Program-made: the position numbers and the translations under genes
In this document: in pieces, positions 15,495 through 23,583 of the stretch
Numbering within the stretch: position 1 is the stretch's first letter
Layout: each line of letters opens with the position of its first letter
DNA from: CAZDWZ01 sp964509425
Lineage (GTDB): Bacteria; Bdellovibrionota_C; UBA2361; SZUA-149; CAZDWZ01
Assembly (NCBI GenBank): GCA_964509425.1
Contig: CAZDWZ010000002.1
Coordinates: 310,001-374,000, forward strand
Reading direction: 5' to 3'
Length of the DNA stretch: 64,000 nt
Notes under the pieces: generated by a model
Told to the model about the DNA's origin: nothing
The model's input: only the letters and a program-made list of their open reading frames with translations
The model's database searches: none

Positions 15495-16346
15495 ATGAGC
15501 CGCTCAAATAAATTCTATCCGCAAAAGCTGATTCAGGCTGCCTTTTCCTTGAGTCTTTTGCTGGGTTCTGAACTTAGTTTGCTCGTTTCGGGCGTGAGTG
15601 CAACGAACCTCGATTGCACCGCCGGGTGCGCAGAAACAGCAAGCTTCGGAGCAGTGTGGTCTACCGACGAGGTTCACCCTGCCGGGACAGGAGTCATCGA
15701 CTCTTTCGTGCAGATTCAACAAAGTAGTTCCGAACAGGGCTACAATACGACAACCAACAATGTTTTCGATAACGGCAGCTCGGACAACTTCAACCACGAG
15801 CTGTTACTCTCGGCGATTCCTTTTAAATCTATTCTCGGTGTCGACTACCGCGAATTTTTCCTCGACGTTAATGAAAGCCAAAACTCTGATAGCTTTCTTT
15901 CACTAGACGGCCTTCAAATTTATTTATCTTCGGTGCCGAACCAATCAACGAACACGGTAAGCAGCCTCGGCACGCTTGTTTATGACTTGGACTCTGGAGC
16001 GAATAACGCAGTGCTTCTGGATTCTGCTTTGATTTCAAGCGGCAGCGGCTCATCCGATCTCTTCGTTTATATTCCGAACTCGCTTTTCCTTGCCGCCGCA
16101 TCCTCCATCAGTCTTTCCGACCCCTATGTTTACCTCTGGTCTCAATTTGGACTTATTGGCACTTTGGGCGGAAGAGGTTACGGCTCCTCAGGAGGTTTTG
16201 AGGAATGGGCGGTTAGAACTCCTACGGCGCCGGTTCCCGAGCCCGCCAGCTTGGCTCTGTTGGCGCTCGGCGGAGCTGCAATCTCCGCGAAAAAAGGTAC
16301 CTTCGGCAGAGGACTGCAAAATCGATTCGGAAGAAACAAAATCTGA
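15495..16346 (+). CDS. PEP-CTERM sorting-domain protein
   Basis: A 283-aa exported protein with an N-terminal signal peptide (hydrophobic residues 13-35) and a C-terminal PEP-CTERM tail. The tail has VPEPASLALLALGG (about 250-263), a short hydrophobic helix and a basic end. Such tails are recognised by exosortases (EpsH/XrtA) and usually accompany exopolysaccharide systems. The middle is Ser/Asn-rich and low in charge, like a surface matrix protein. AAGGAGG lies 8 bases before the ATG. No exosortase is in this window, but an exopolysaccharide locus is 15 kb away. Confidence 0.85.
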   Translation: MSRSNKFYPQKLIQAAFSLSLLLGSELSLLVSGVSATNLDCTAGCAETASFGAVWSTDEVHPAGTGVIDSFVQIQQSSSEQGYNTTTNNVFDNGSSDNFNHELLLSAIPFKSILGVDYREFFLDVNESQNSDSFLSLDGLQIYLSSVPNQSTNTVSSLGTLVYDLDSGANNAVLLDSALISSGSGSSDLFVYIPNSLFLAAASSISLSDPYVYLWSQFGLIGTLGGRGYGSSGGFEEWAVRTPTAPVPEPASLALLALGGAAISAKKGTFGRGLQNRFGRNKI

Positions 16347-16965
16347 GAAGCGTGCCACGCGAAAGCGAGTACTCGATGCGCTTCAGAACCTCCCCGATCG
16401 AGAGCGTCGATCAGATGCAGTATGCGCACTGCTGGAAACCGAATTTTTCCTCAATAAATCTCGCATCCCATCACCGAACATCAAGCGTACGGCTTTCTTC
16501 TACGCGGGCATAGCGCCGGAAGTTCTCACTGTTCCCTTGATTTCCCGAGTTCTCACAGAGCCCCGACTCAGCACCCAATGGACACCGGCGGCGCCTCGAT
16601 GTTTCAAGGCAGACCTCTGGTTCTTCGGCCTCCGGCGGCTCGAGGATCTAAGCCCCGGCCGATTCGGGATACTTGAGCCCCCCTTCGATACCCCCCAAGA
16701 CCGGCGAATGACGCCTCGAGAGGGAGATGTGATTATTGTGCCCGGCGTGGCCTTCACCGACCGAGGGATCCGTCTCGGGAGGGGGGCGGGCTTCTATGAC
16801 CGGTTTCTTGCCGCAGTTCCCTCGAACGTCCCAAAGATCGGCCTCGCCTTCGATGTGCAGCTCGTCCCGGATCTCCCCGAAGAGCCGTTTGACGTCCGAA
16901 TGGACTTCGTTATCTCGGAATCCGGAGTAATTCGCTGCAACCACCCGCAATCCCCGAAGAAATAG
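16321..16965 (+). CDS. 5-formyltetrahydrofolate cyclo-ligase, start unresolved
   Basis: About 200 aa matching 5-FCL (MTHFS), which converts 5-formyl-THF to methenyl-THF with ATP. Motifs: RATRKRVLDALQNL at the N-terminus, FGILEPP, VIIVPGVAF and RLGRGAGFYDRFL. No ATG, GTG or TTG in frame lies near the expected N-terminus. The nearest upstream ATG is at 16126 (another at 16090), deep inside the PEP-CTERM gene in another frame. The stop of that gene falls within the first codons, so translation is probably coupled, starts at a rare codon, or one of the two genes carries a frameshift. The given start is approximate. Confidence 0.8.
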   Translation: MDSEETKSEKRATRKRVLDALQNLPDRERRSDAVCALLETEFFLNKSRIPSPNIKRTAFFYAGIAPEVLTVPLISRVLTEPRLSTQWTPAAPRCFKADLWFFGLRRLEDLSPGRFGILEPPFDTPQDRRMTPREGDVIIVPGVAFTDRGIRLGRGAGFYDRFLAAVPSNVPKIGLAFDVQLVPDLPEEPFDVRMDFVISESGVIRCNHPQSPKK

Positions 16966-17013
16966 TCACAACTCCCACCCTGGCGGTCATAACGTCGTCA
17001 AGGAGTACGTTTC

Positions 17014-17352
17014 ATGCGGGTCTGGATTTTCTACATTCTTGCCGTTTTACTCATTCCGTTCGGAACGGCGCTGGCCGCTAATGGCGGTTCTCGAAACAGT
17101 GACTCTGCTGAGCGTGTCCATCCGTGCAAGTCCGGCAACTGTGGCCTTGAATACAAGCAGCGAGGGGGCGGTGGCGGGAAATCAAAGTCGGTCCTCAAGA
17201 TGACATTCGGTAAATCGCGAGGCCGGGGGGCCGGATATGGACGCCGGGGCGGCGGGAGCGGTGGACGTCGAAGTTTTCGACGGTCGTCTCGCGGCAGAAG
17301 AGGGGGTGGATACCGACGCTCTTCTCGCGGCTCTTCCGCTCGATTCCGATAA
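17014..17352 (+). CDS. Small secreted Arg/Gly-rich protein
   Basis: A 112-aa protein: signal peptide (MRVWIFYILAVLLIPFGTALA), then a short region with two Cys (HPCKSGNCGLEY), then about 60 residues of almost only Arg, Gly and Ser (RRGGGSGGRRSFRRSSRGRR). The tail is highly basic and probably unstructured, able to bind nucleic acid or anionic polysaccharide outside the cell. AAGGAG precedes the ATG. No family is recognised. It ends close to the end of convergent ispD. Confidence 0.65.
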   Translation: MRVWIFYILAVLLIPFGTALAANGGSRNSDSAERVHPCKSGNCGLEYKQRGGGGGKSKSVLKMTFGKSRGRGAGYGRRGGGSGGRRSFRRSSRGRRGGGYRRSSRGSSARFR

Positions 17353-17366
17353 CAATCTCTTTTTCT

Positions 17367-18203
17367 CTACTGAGTCTCGAGTGAACGCGCTCTCTGAGTG
17401 TCCTCTCGACTTGACTCGTCTCGACGTGACTTGTCCGAGGCAGCGCGCGTGGCGCCTGTCTCAGCGATCAGCTCCTCAAGAATCGCCTTCGCGACCACCA
17501 AATCAAAGGGCGCAGTAATTTTCAGATTCTTGTCGTCGCCAGGAACCAATCTGACTTTGATCCCCTGACGCTCGACAAGCTCGCTGTCATCTGTGGCGAC
17601 CACCCCGTCGCGAACGGCGGCATGGTGAGCGGCAAGCAACTCATCGAACACAAATACCTGAGGCGTTTGAGCCTCCCACACTTGAGAACGATCGACTGAG
17701 CATTCGATTTCGTCGCCGTTCGGCGAGAGCTTTAGACTCTGACGCGACGGAAGAGCGAGAATCGCTGCGCCGTGCTCAACAGCCTTGGCAGTCACCGTCC
17801 GAATGAGCTTTGGGGAGCAGAACGGGCGGGCACCGTCATGAACGAGAACCCACCGGATTCCGTGTGATTGAACTGCCAGCAGACCTCTAAAGACACTCTC
17901 CTGCCGAGTGTTCCCTCCGATCGTCGAAATGAATTGTATATGGGGAAGTTCTCGGCGATAGGCCTCAAGGAGAGCATCCGCGTCTTTGCGATCCGCCTCA
18001 CGCACAACGAGCACAACCCCGGCGCAAACGCCTGAGTCTACGACGCTTCTTATCGTGTGAGATAAAACGGAGGCTTTGGAGGAAAGGGAAAGAAAGACTT
18101 TATTCGACGTCAAACCCATCCGGCTGCCGTTTCCAGCAGCCGGAATGAGTGCGAATACCGGAGAATCTTTACACGGCGACTTGAACACTGGGTTCAAAGC
18201 CAC
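17367..18203 (-). CDS. ispD: 2-C-methyl-D-erythritol 4-phosphate cytidylyltransferase
   Basis: A 278-aa IspD, the third enzyme of the MEP isoprenoid pathway. The nucleotide-binding loop is LIPAAGNGSRMG (19-30). Also present are GGNTRQESVFRGL, VHDGARPF, QTPQVFVFDELLAA and TDDSELVE, then DDKNLKITAPFDL. The usual second Ala of DAARP is Gly. Its start overlaps the end of the CarD gene by 35 bases; carD-ispD adjacency is common in deltaproteobacterial-type genomes. A C-terminal extension of about 40 residues is Ser/Arg-rich. No ispF follows here. Confidence 0.93.
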   Translation of the reverse strand: MALNPVFKSPCKDSPVFALIPAAGNGSRMGLTSNKVFLSLSSKASVLSHTIRSVVDSGVCAGVVLVVREADRKDADALLEAYRRELPHIQFISTIGGNTRQESVFRGLLAVQSHGIRWVLVHDGARPFCSPKLIRTVTAKAVEHGAAILALPSRQSLKLSPNGDEIECSVDRSQVWEAQTPQVFVFDELLAAHHAAVRDGVVATDDSELVERQGIKVRLVPGDDKNLKITAPFDLVVAKAILEELIAETGATRAASDKSRRDESSREDTQRARSLETQ

Positions 18204-19548
18204 AGATGCTCATCAGCTCGGCCTTGATGGTCTCCTCGCTGCTCGCTTTCGCGATCGAGATTTCCTTCACGAGCAGTCCTTGTGCTGATTCCAGCATACG
18301 GCGCTCACCGAACGAAAGTTCCTTGTCTCCCTTCAGCACTGCAAGCTCGCGAATGACTTTCGCGATTTCAAGCACTGAACCAGTTTTGATTCGCTGAGAG
18401 TAGTCACGGAAACGGCGATTCCAGGTCTGTGTATCCACCACGACGTTTCTATCGCGGAGAATCGTATAGACCTTCTCAACCGTGGCGTGATCGACAATCC
18501 GCCGCAATCCGACGCTTCTCACCTGGCTGAGAGAAACTCGGAAAATTGCCGGAGGTTCGAGGATGCTCACTTTGTAGAACTTCTGCTCGGTGTTCGACAC
18601 CATTCGCAGCTCGATAGCCTCGATTACCCCAACCCCGTGAGGAGGATAAACGACTTTATCCCCCACTTTGAAATCCACCACCACTTCGAGCTCCATGTCT
18701 TCCGCTAGGGCAAGCTTCTTGCCACCATAAATATCGGGCTGGAGTTTCGCAGCTTGAGGACTATTCTGTCCACCCACTTTTATCGCAACTTTCATGCCGG
18801 GCTTTTGCGACGCCACGGTGAGCGCTGCACCGGCCATTGGGGTGCTTGCCGTCCGATTGCTGAAACCATTTCCAGCGCTAAAATTAGACGTCTTCTGTAC
18901 CGCTTTCTGCAAAGGTGAAACTGATTTTGCAACCGGCACCGACTTCTTAGCCCCACCCGAAGCAGCGGAGCCGTTTGCTTGCAAGGACGAAGCGCTCAAC
19001 GGTCCGGTTTTCAAAGCAGCCGGTTTCCCGACACCGGACTTCGTGGCAACGGCCACCTTGGACGCTCCATTCTTCGTGAGACCATTTTTTGCCGACACGC
19101 CGTTCTTCAACTCAGCCTTAGGCTTAAGCTTACCGGCGGCCTTCGTTACGACTCCTTTCGGAGTTGTGGATTTTAATGCCGTGGATTTCAAAGCTACCGG
19201 TCTCCCATTTGATGATAAACGTGATTTACCCGTGACTGTTTTCCCCGCGATCACGGTTTTCGTAATCGTGGATTTCGCCGTCATGGTCTTTGCACTCTCT
19301 ACTGTTTTCGCCGCCAGAGATTTAGCTGCCAGAGGTTTTACTGCCAGCTTGGCCGGTCCTGTTCTCGCTGCCGTTCCGGACTTCAGTGGAACTGCTTTCT
19401 TCTTTACCGCGACTCTCGATGCTTGAGCTCTCGTGTTCGCCAATCTGGTCGCGGCAATCTTCGCTCCTGCAATCTTCACCGCGGCAGACTTGACTGCGGC
19501 AGACTTTGAAGGCGCTAATTTTGCGGTCGCTATCTTTGACATCGCCAC
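18169..19548 (-). CDS. CarD-family RNA polymerase regulator with H1-like N-terminal tail
   Basis: A 459-aa protein. The C-terminal 165 residues are a full CarD/CdnL module: the Tudor-like RNAP-binding part begins FKVGDKVVYPPHGVG and the helical part has QTWNRRFRDY, IKTGSVLEIAKVIREL and KGDKELSFGERRMLESA. CarD proteins bind the RNAP beta subunit and stabilise open promoter complexes. Residues 1-290 form a low-complexity tail of Ala, Lys, Ser, Thr and Val (SKSAAVKSAAVKIAGAK type), like histone H1 tails. The GTG start has AGGAG at ideal spacing; an ATG 6 bases later is possible. Confidence 0.92.
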   Translation of the reverse strand: MAMSKIATAKLAPSKSAAVKSAAVKIAGAKIAATRLANTRAQASRVAVKKKAVPLKSGTAARTGPAKLAVKPLAAKSLAAKTVESAKTMTAKSTITKTVIAGKTVTGKSRLSSNGRPVALKSTALKSTTPKGVVTKAAGKLKPKAELKNGVSAKNGLTKNGASKVAVATKSGVGKPAALKTGPLSASSLQANGSAASGGAKKSVPVAKSVSPLQKAVQKTSNFSAGNGFSNRTASTPMAGAALTVASQKPGMKVAIKVGGQNSPQAAKLQPDIYGGKKLALAEDMELEVVVDFKVGDKVVYPPHGVGVIEAIELRMVSNTEQKFYKVSILEPPAIFRVSLSQVRSVGLRRIVDHATVEKVYTILRDRNVVVDTQTWNRRFRDYSQRIKTGSVLEIAKVIRELAVLKGDKELSFGERRMLESAQGLLVKEISIAKASSEETIKAELMSICGFEPSVQVAV

Positions 19549-19687
19549 CCCATTCTCCTGCTCCGCGTTCTCCAGCGAAGTAGGCTTCCTATTACGTCCT
19601 CGTCCCCAACCCGTCTCGGGTGTTTCCCGCAGGGTCTCAGGGTGCCGTTAAGGATGAAGAGCTTGATTTATAAGCAAGCGGCCGTGG

Positions 19688-19716
19688 ATTATATATTTTC
19701 CGCTTTTTTTTGGCAA
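19688..19716 (-). promoter_or_regulatory. Sigma-70 promoter for carD-ispD
   Basis: On the minus strand: TTGCCA (19711-19716), a 17-bp spacer that includes an A-run, and a perfect TATAAT (19688-19693). It predicts transcription from about 19681 and a leader of some 130 bases before the GTG of carD. The best promoter match in the window. Confidence 0.75.
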
Positions 19717-19757
19717 ATCAGCGGTTTGGGAGTGTGGAGTTTGACAGAACCGCGAAT

Positions 19758-21551
19758 TTAGGAAGGGAGTTTCTCCCACGCTGCCAGCGACGACGCGGAC
19801 GCACTCTCAACTTGAGAACTGCCCACAAATCGGGTCTTTGCCGACTCGATCTGCCGTTTGAGCGGCTCCCGGTCTTTCTTCGGAATCTTGGCCGCGGTCG
19901 ATTCAAGAAAGGCGAGCACACGCAACACCTCTGCCTCTCCACCGGTCGCTAAAATCTTCCCAGCCTGAGTAAGAAATCCTTCCGGAGCGAGATGCGCGAG
20001 CGACTCCCAGCCGAGCGGTTTCCGCGACTGCGGCACACCCGAACCCCTCATCAGTTTCTCACGATCGGGAAGCGGTGGCCAGAACATGGCCTCTTGAACA
20101 TAGGGCATAAACGCCTTCTGAACGGCCGTCACCTGTATTCGCCCTAGAACGTCGATAACCGACAAAATACCTTCCCTTCGCCGGGCCTCATTGAGCTTCT
20201 CCGACGGGCTCTTCAAGAACTGCAGGAGGGCCTTCTCCACTTCGGCGTTATTGACCGGGTATCCGCCGATACATTCAAACGCCGAAGTGCGCACCGGCTG
20301 GGAAAGTGAGCGAATTTCCTCGGTACAAAATTTGAACAGTTCTGCCCTCGATACGTGAAGGAGCTGATACACCGGGATGAACTCCGGCAGCAGGTCGCGG
20401 CCGGTCTTCCCGATTGAGCGCTCCACTTCCGCCATAAAATCCGAGAGCCCCATTCCTTGGAACAGAATTCTTTGCGAAACATTTCTGATGCCGAGGAGTG
20501 TCTCAAAATACGCTCCCCAAACATCGCCGAAGAACGGCTGGAGTGAGCGCATGGTGGCTTCGAAAAGCGTAACCGCGTGTACCCGAAACTGAATCGAGAC
20601 GCCGTAAAGCACACCGAAGAAGCCGTCTTCAGGGATGAACGCGGCTTCTTCTTGCCGGAGAATTTTCTCGATGAGTGCGAGTGTCGGCGCATTTGACGTC
20701 GACTCACTTCTCAAAAGATTTTTGAGAAGGTCACTAAGAATCTCCCTTGGTACTCGCTTCCATTTTTCTATGTTCGTCAGCACGCGGTCACGGATGCCCG
20801 CATCGGCCTGATTGAGTTCCACACGAAACGTTTCCAGGTACTTCCAATTTTTCTTGTCAGTTCGCTCGAGAAGAGCATCTGCGGCGGCGGCTCGGCGCTC
20901 GTCCTTGCTGAAGAGTTGATCGATCAGATACGGCTCGACGGCATCGCCCATCGACAAAAGAATTTCGCCGACTTCCTTAGACTCTTCCGAACCGAGACCT
21001 TGGAGAGCGAGCTGGAACAACGGCGCAGCACTCTCGGCGAGAACCGTTGAGTTCCGCTCTTTCGCTTTAAGCACAAGATTTTTGAGATCAGCGGAGATTC
21101 CATTTCGAATGTCGTCGGAGAGAGTTTTGTCTTGGAGGAGCACGGCCAGTGACGGCAACAAACGAAGTGCTTTATCACCAAACTCCAACAACAGCTTTCC
21201 CGCGCAGCGCTTGCCTTCAAGTTCACGCTCGGGCTCGAGAGTCCGCGAAATGCTCACGCCCTTCAGCTCGTCGATCGGCGGCTGTCCCGCGGGACGTTGA
21301 AGCGGCGTCGGCACAAGCCCGAGCAGCTCCGGTTCCCGAAGGAGCTCGGAGGTTGAGCCGGTCGGAAGCGTGAGCACCCGCCCGAGATACGAGATGAAGT
21401 CTTCAACCTGATCCGGCGGAATTCTTGGTAGCGCCGCACGCGCCTCCTCACAGTCATCGAACAACAATCGCTTCGCGGACTTCTCGGCGAATACGTTGTC
21501 TGGGAAGCACATCATCAGCACGAACACGAAGAAGGCAAATCCGGTTTTCAT
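19758..21551 (-). CDS. Exported HEAT-repeat-like protein
   Basis: A protein of about 597 aa starting MKTGFAFFVFVLMMCFPDNVFA, a signal peptide. The mature part is almost all helical with repeating pairs of amphipathic helices (LLRLLPSLAVLLQDKTLSD, IRDRVLTNIEKW, VRTSAFECIGGYPVNNAEVEKALLQFL), suggestive of HEAT/ARM repeats. It would act as a periplasmic or envelope scaffold. The ATG overlaps the TGA of the upstream ABC transporter (ATGA), so the two are translationally coupled and likely act together. Its function is unknown. Confidence 0.75.
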   Translation of the reverse strand: MKTGFAFFVFVLMMCFPDNVFAEKSAKRLLFDDCEEARAALPRIPPDQVEDFISYLGRVLTLPTGSTSELLREPELLGLVPTPLQRPAGQPPIDELKGVSISRTLEPERELEGKRCAGKLLLEFGDKALRLLPSLAVLLQDKTLSDDIRNGISADLKNLVLKAKERNSTVLAESAAPLFQLALQGLGSEESKEVGEILLSMGDAVEPYLIDQLFSKDERRAAAADALLERTDKKNWKYLETFRVELNQADAGIRDRVLTNIEKWKRVPREILSDLLKNLLRSESTSNAPTLALIEKILRQEEAAFIPEDGFFGVLYGVSIQFRVHAVTLFEATMRSLQPFFGDVWGAYFETLLGIRNVSQRILFQGMGLSDFMAEVERSIGKTGRDLLPEFIPVYQLLHVSRAELFKFCTEEIRSLSQPVRTSAFECIGGYPVNNAEVEKALLQFLKSPSEKLNEARRREGILSVIDVLGRIQVTAVQKAFMPYVQEAMFWPPLPDREKLMRGSGVPQSRKPLGWESLAHLAPEGFLTQAGKILATGGEAEVLRVLAFLESTAAKIPKKDREPLKRQIESAKTRFVGSSQVESASASSLAAWEKLPS

Positions 21552-23239
21552 ACCGCACCACCGCTTCGAATTTGCCATTTTCCGCCACCGAGCAACTCCA
21601 GCTCCTGGTTATGAAACTGTCCGAGAGTTGCCCTGAACCCAACGCTCACGTGAAGGTCAGTAATACCCGCGACCTTGGCGTAGAGCCTGCCTCCCAATGC
21701 GGTATCAATGGCAGTGGTCGCTTCATCGAGGAAAACATATCGTGGTTTTGCCAAAAGTAATCGCGCAAACGCGAGCTGCTGCTGCTCTCCGGCCGAAAGA
21801 AGGGAGCGCCAATCGGCAAATTCATCAATACTCTTCACCCGTTTGAGAAGCGCCTGCAGCTCGACCTCCTCGAGCGCCGCATAAATCTCTCGATTGGACA
21901 CTCCACCCCGAGTCAAAGAGTACAACAATTGATTGCGGAGGCTGCCAAGAACGATATACGGCCGCTGCGGGAGGAACACGGTATCCTTCACCGGCGGATA
22001 GGTGACCGTTCCGGATCCGCCTCTCCAAAGTCCGCCGATGACCCTCAACACCGAACTTTTCCCAGCACCGCTCGGACCGGTGATCAGCAATCCGCCTGAC
22101 GAGATCGAGAACGAGAGGTCCTCGACGAGGCATTGACCTCTCCGAGGCGTGAGTATGGTGATATTCTCAAATTCGACTTTGGCTCCCTCAACGGACCGAA
22201 TTCGAGTCTGGTCGCCTTTCGACACTTCGGAGCTGCCCTCATCGTTCAGCGCCTCCCGGAATGACCCGAGCCGGGTCACCACTGCGGCCACCGAGCTAAT
22301 CGTCGCGAAATGCTGAATGAGCACGGACAAGGCCTCCAAAACACGGACAAAGGCATCCGCGGCCTGAGTGACCACTCCAAACTGAATGTCGCCGCGCAAA
22401 TAGAGCGGCGAGACAATGATAATCGGGAGCACCGGTTTCAAATTATTGTAAAACGTCACGAAGAAGCCGAGATTTCTATTGACGTTTATGATCCGGCGGA
22501 AGTTCTCGAGCGCTTTATTTAATCGCTGCCGCACTCTCGTAAATTCTTTTTTATCTCCGCGGGAAAACGCGATGGACTCTGCGTTGTCACGAACGTTCAC
22601 CAGCTTGTATCGGTAGTCGGCCTCTTTCTTCAGTTGGGAAACGTTCAAGCCCACGAGCGGGCGTCCGATCAAATACGTCATCGCCGATCCGAAGAGCGCA
22701 TACAGAACGACGGCGCCAATCAAATTAAATGAGATTGACCAGAGAATCCGAACAAAGAGGACTAGGGTGAGAGTCGCATTACAGAAGATTAAGAAGAGGG
22801 AGAGTGCGGTCGCGGTAAAGGAACGGATGTCCTCTTCAATTCGCTGATCTGGATTGTCGATCCCCTCCTTCAGCGAAAGTCGGTAATAAGCGCTATCCTT
22901 GAAATATTCACCGAGAATCTGACGGCTTAGCCATCTCCGCCACAGAAGTGCCAGCCTCTGCTCCGTGTAACTGTAGAAGACGCTTACCGGAGTCGTGAAC
23001 GCAAACGCGATGAGATAAAGGCCGAGCTTGTTGAAAAATTCGTCTTCCTCTTTGAGCGAGAAGGCCGTCATGAAGTCGCGGGCAACGTAGCTCAGCAGCA
23101 CGTTCAGGCCGGCGATGCTGAGAGAGAAACACGCGAGCAGGAGCAGCAGCCCCCGAGCCTGCCACTTCACTTCCGAGTTGAAGAACGGCTTTACGAGGAG
23201 CCACAACCGGCGTGCTGTTGTCTGATTGATTGGCGCCAT
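21548..23239 (-). CDS. ABC transporter, SbmA/BacA-YddA-like fused permease-ATPase
   Basis: About 563 aa. The N-terminal membrane domain of the ABC_membrane_2 type has about six helices and the family signature region EQRLALLWRRWLS, QRIEEDIRSF and the N-(P)-DQRI pattern. The C-terminal ATPase has Walker A GPSGAGKSS, a signature-like region LLSAGEQQQLAFARLL and Walker B YVFLDEATTAID. Relatives include YddA and BacA/SbmA-type uptake systems for peptides and vitamin B12. A TTG at 23278 would lengthen it by 13 residues. The coupled downstream HEAT-like exported protein is unusual for this family. Confidence 0.87.
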   Translation of the reverse strand: MAPINQTTARRLWLLVKPFFNSEVKWQARGLLLLLACFSLSIAGLNVLLSYVARDFMTAFSLKEEDEFFNKLGLYLIAFAFTTPVSVFYSYTEQRLALLWRRWLSRQILGEYFKDSAYYRLSLKEGIDNPDQRIEEDIRSFTATALSLFLIFCNATLTLVLFVRILWSISFNLIGAVVLYALFGSAMTYLIGRPLVGLNVSQLKKEADYRYKLVNVRDNAESIAFSRGDKKEFTRVRQRLNKALENFRRIINVNRNLGFFVTFYNNLKPVLPIIIVSPLYLRGDIQFGVVTQAADAFVRVLEALSVLIQHFATISSVAAVVTRLGSFREALNDEGSSEVSKGDQTRIRSVEGAKVEFENITILTPRRGQCLVEDLSFSISSGGLLITGPSGAGKSSVLRVIGGLWRGGSGTVTYPPVKDTVFLPQRPYIVLGSLRNQLLYSLTRGGVSNREIYAALEEVELQALLKRVKSIDEFADWRSLLSAGEQQQLAFARLLLAKPRYVFLDEATTAIDTALGGRLYAKVAGITDLHVSVGFRATLGQFHNQELELLGGGKWQIRSGGAV

Positions 23240-23341
23240 TCTTTCGCTAAAAACCTTCCCCTGTTCGGAATTCCGCAACGTGCCACGGCCGCCAAATCAA
23301 CTCTTCGGACGAAAAAATCCGCGCGGCGCCTGAAAGATCCG

Positions 23342-23359
23342 CCTGCAAAAACTTGCAGG
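23342..23359. promoter_or_regulatory. 18-bp palindrome between divergent ABC genes
   Basis: CCTGCAA, four bases, then TTGCAGG: a perfect 7-bp inverted repeat in the region between two divergently transcribed ABC transporter genes. It could be an operator shared by both. It is too short and lacks the T tract for a terminator. Confidence 0.35.
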
Positions 23360-23527
23360 TCCTCCCGCCCCTAAAAGCAGCTTGGCATTATGATGAAAGC
23401 TAACCCGGCGCAGCACTCGTGAAAACCTATCCCGATTTCTTCTTTTCAGCTATTCGAGGGAAGGAATCGACGGCGCCGGGCCGCTTCATGTTGGCCATTA
23501 GCCTCGTTTGTCGAAGAAACGTCCAAG

Positions 23528-23557
23528 TTGACTATTTCTTCGATTTACTACTAAAAT
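23528..23557 (+). promoter_or_regulatory. Sigma-70 promoter of ABC exporter
   Basis: TTGACT (23528-23533), an 18-bp spacer and TAAAAT (23552-23557). Predicted initiation near 23565 leaves about 19 bases to the ATG at 23584, which supports that start over the GTG at 23419. Confidence 0.6.
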
Positions 23558-23583
23558 CCGGCGCCTTTTCACGTTACTGCACT

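Noticed and set aside
18794..19426. 210-aa plus-strand frame opposite the CarD tail
   Set aside because: A shadow of the low-complexity Lys/Ala codons; repetitive and with no independent signal.
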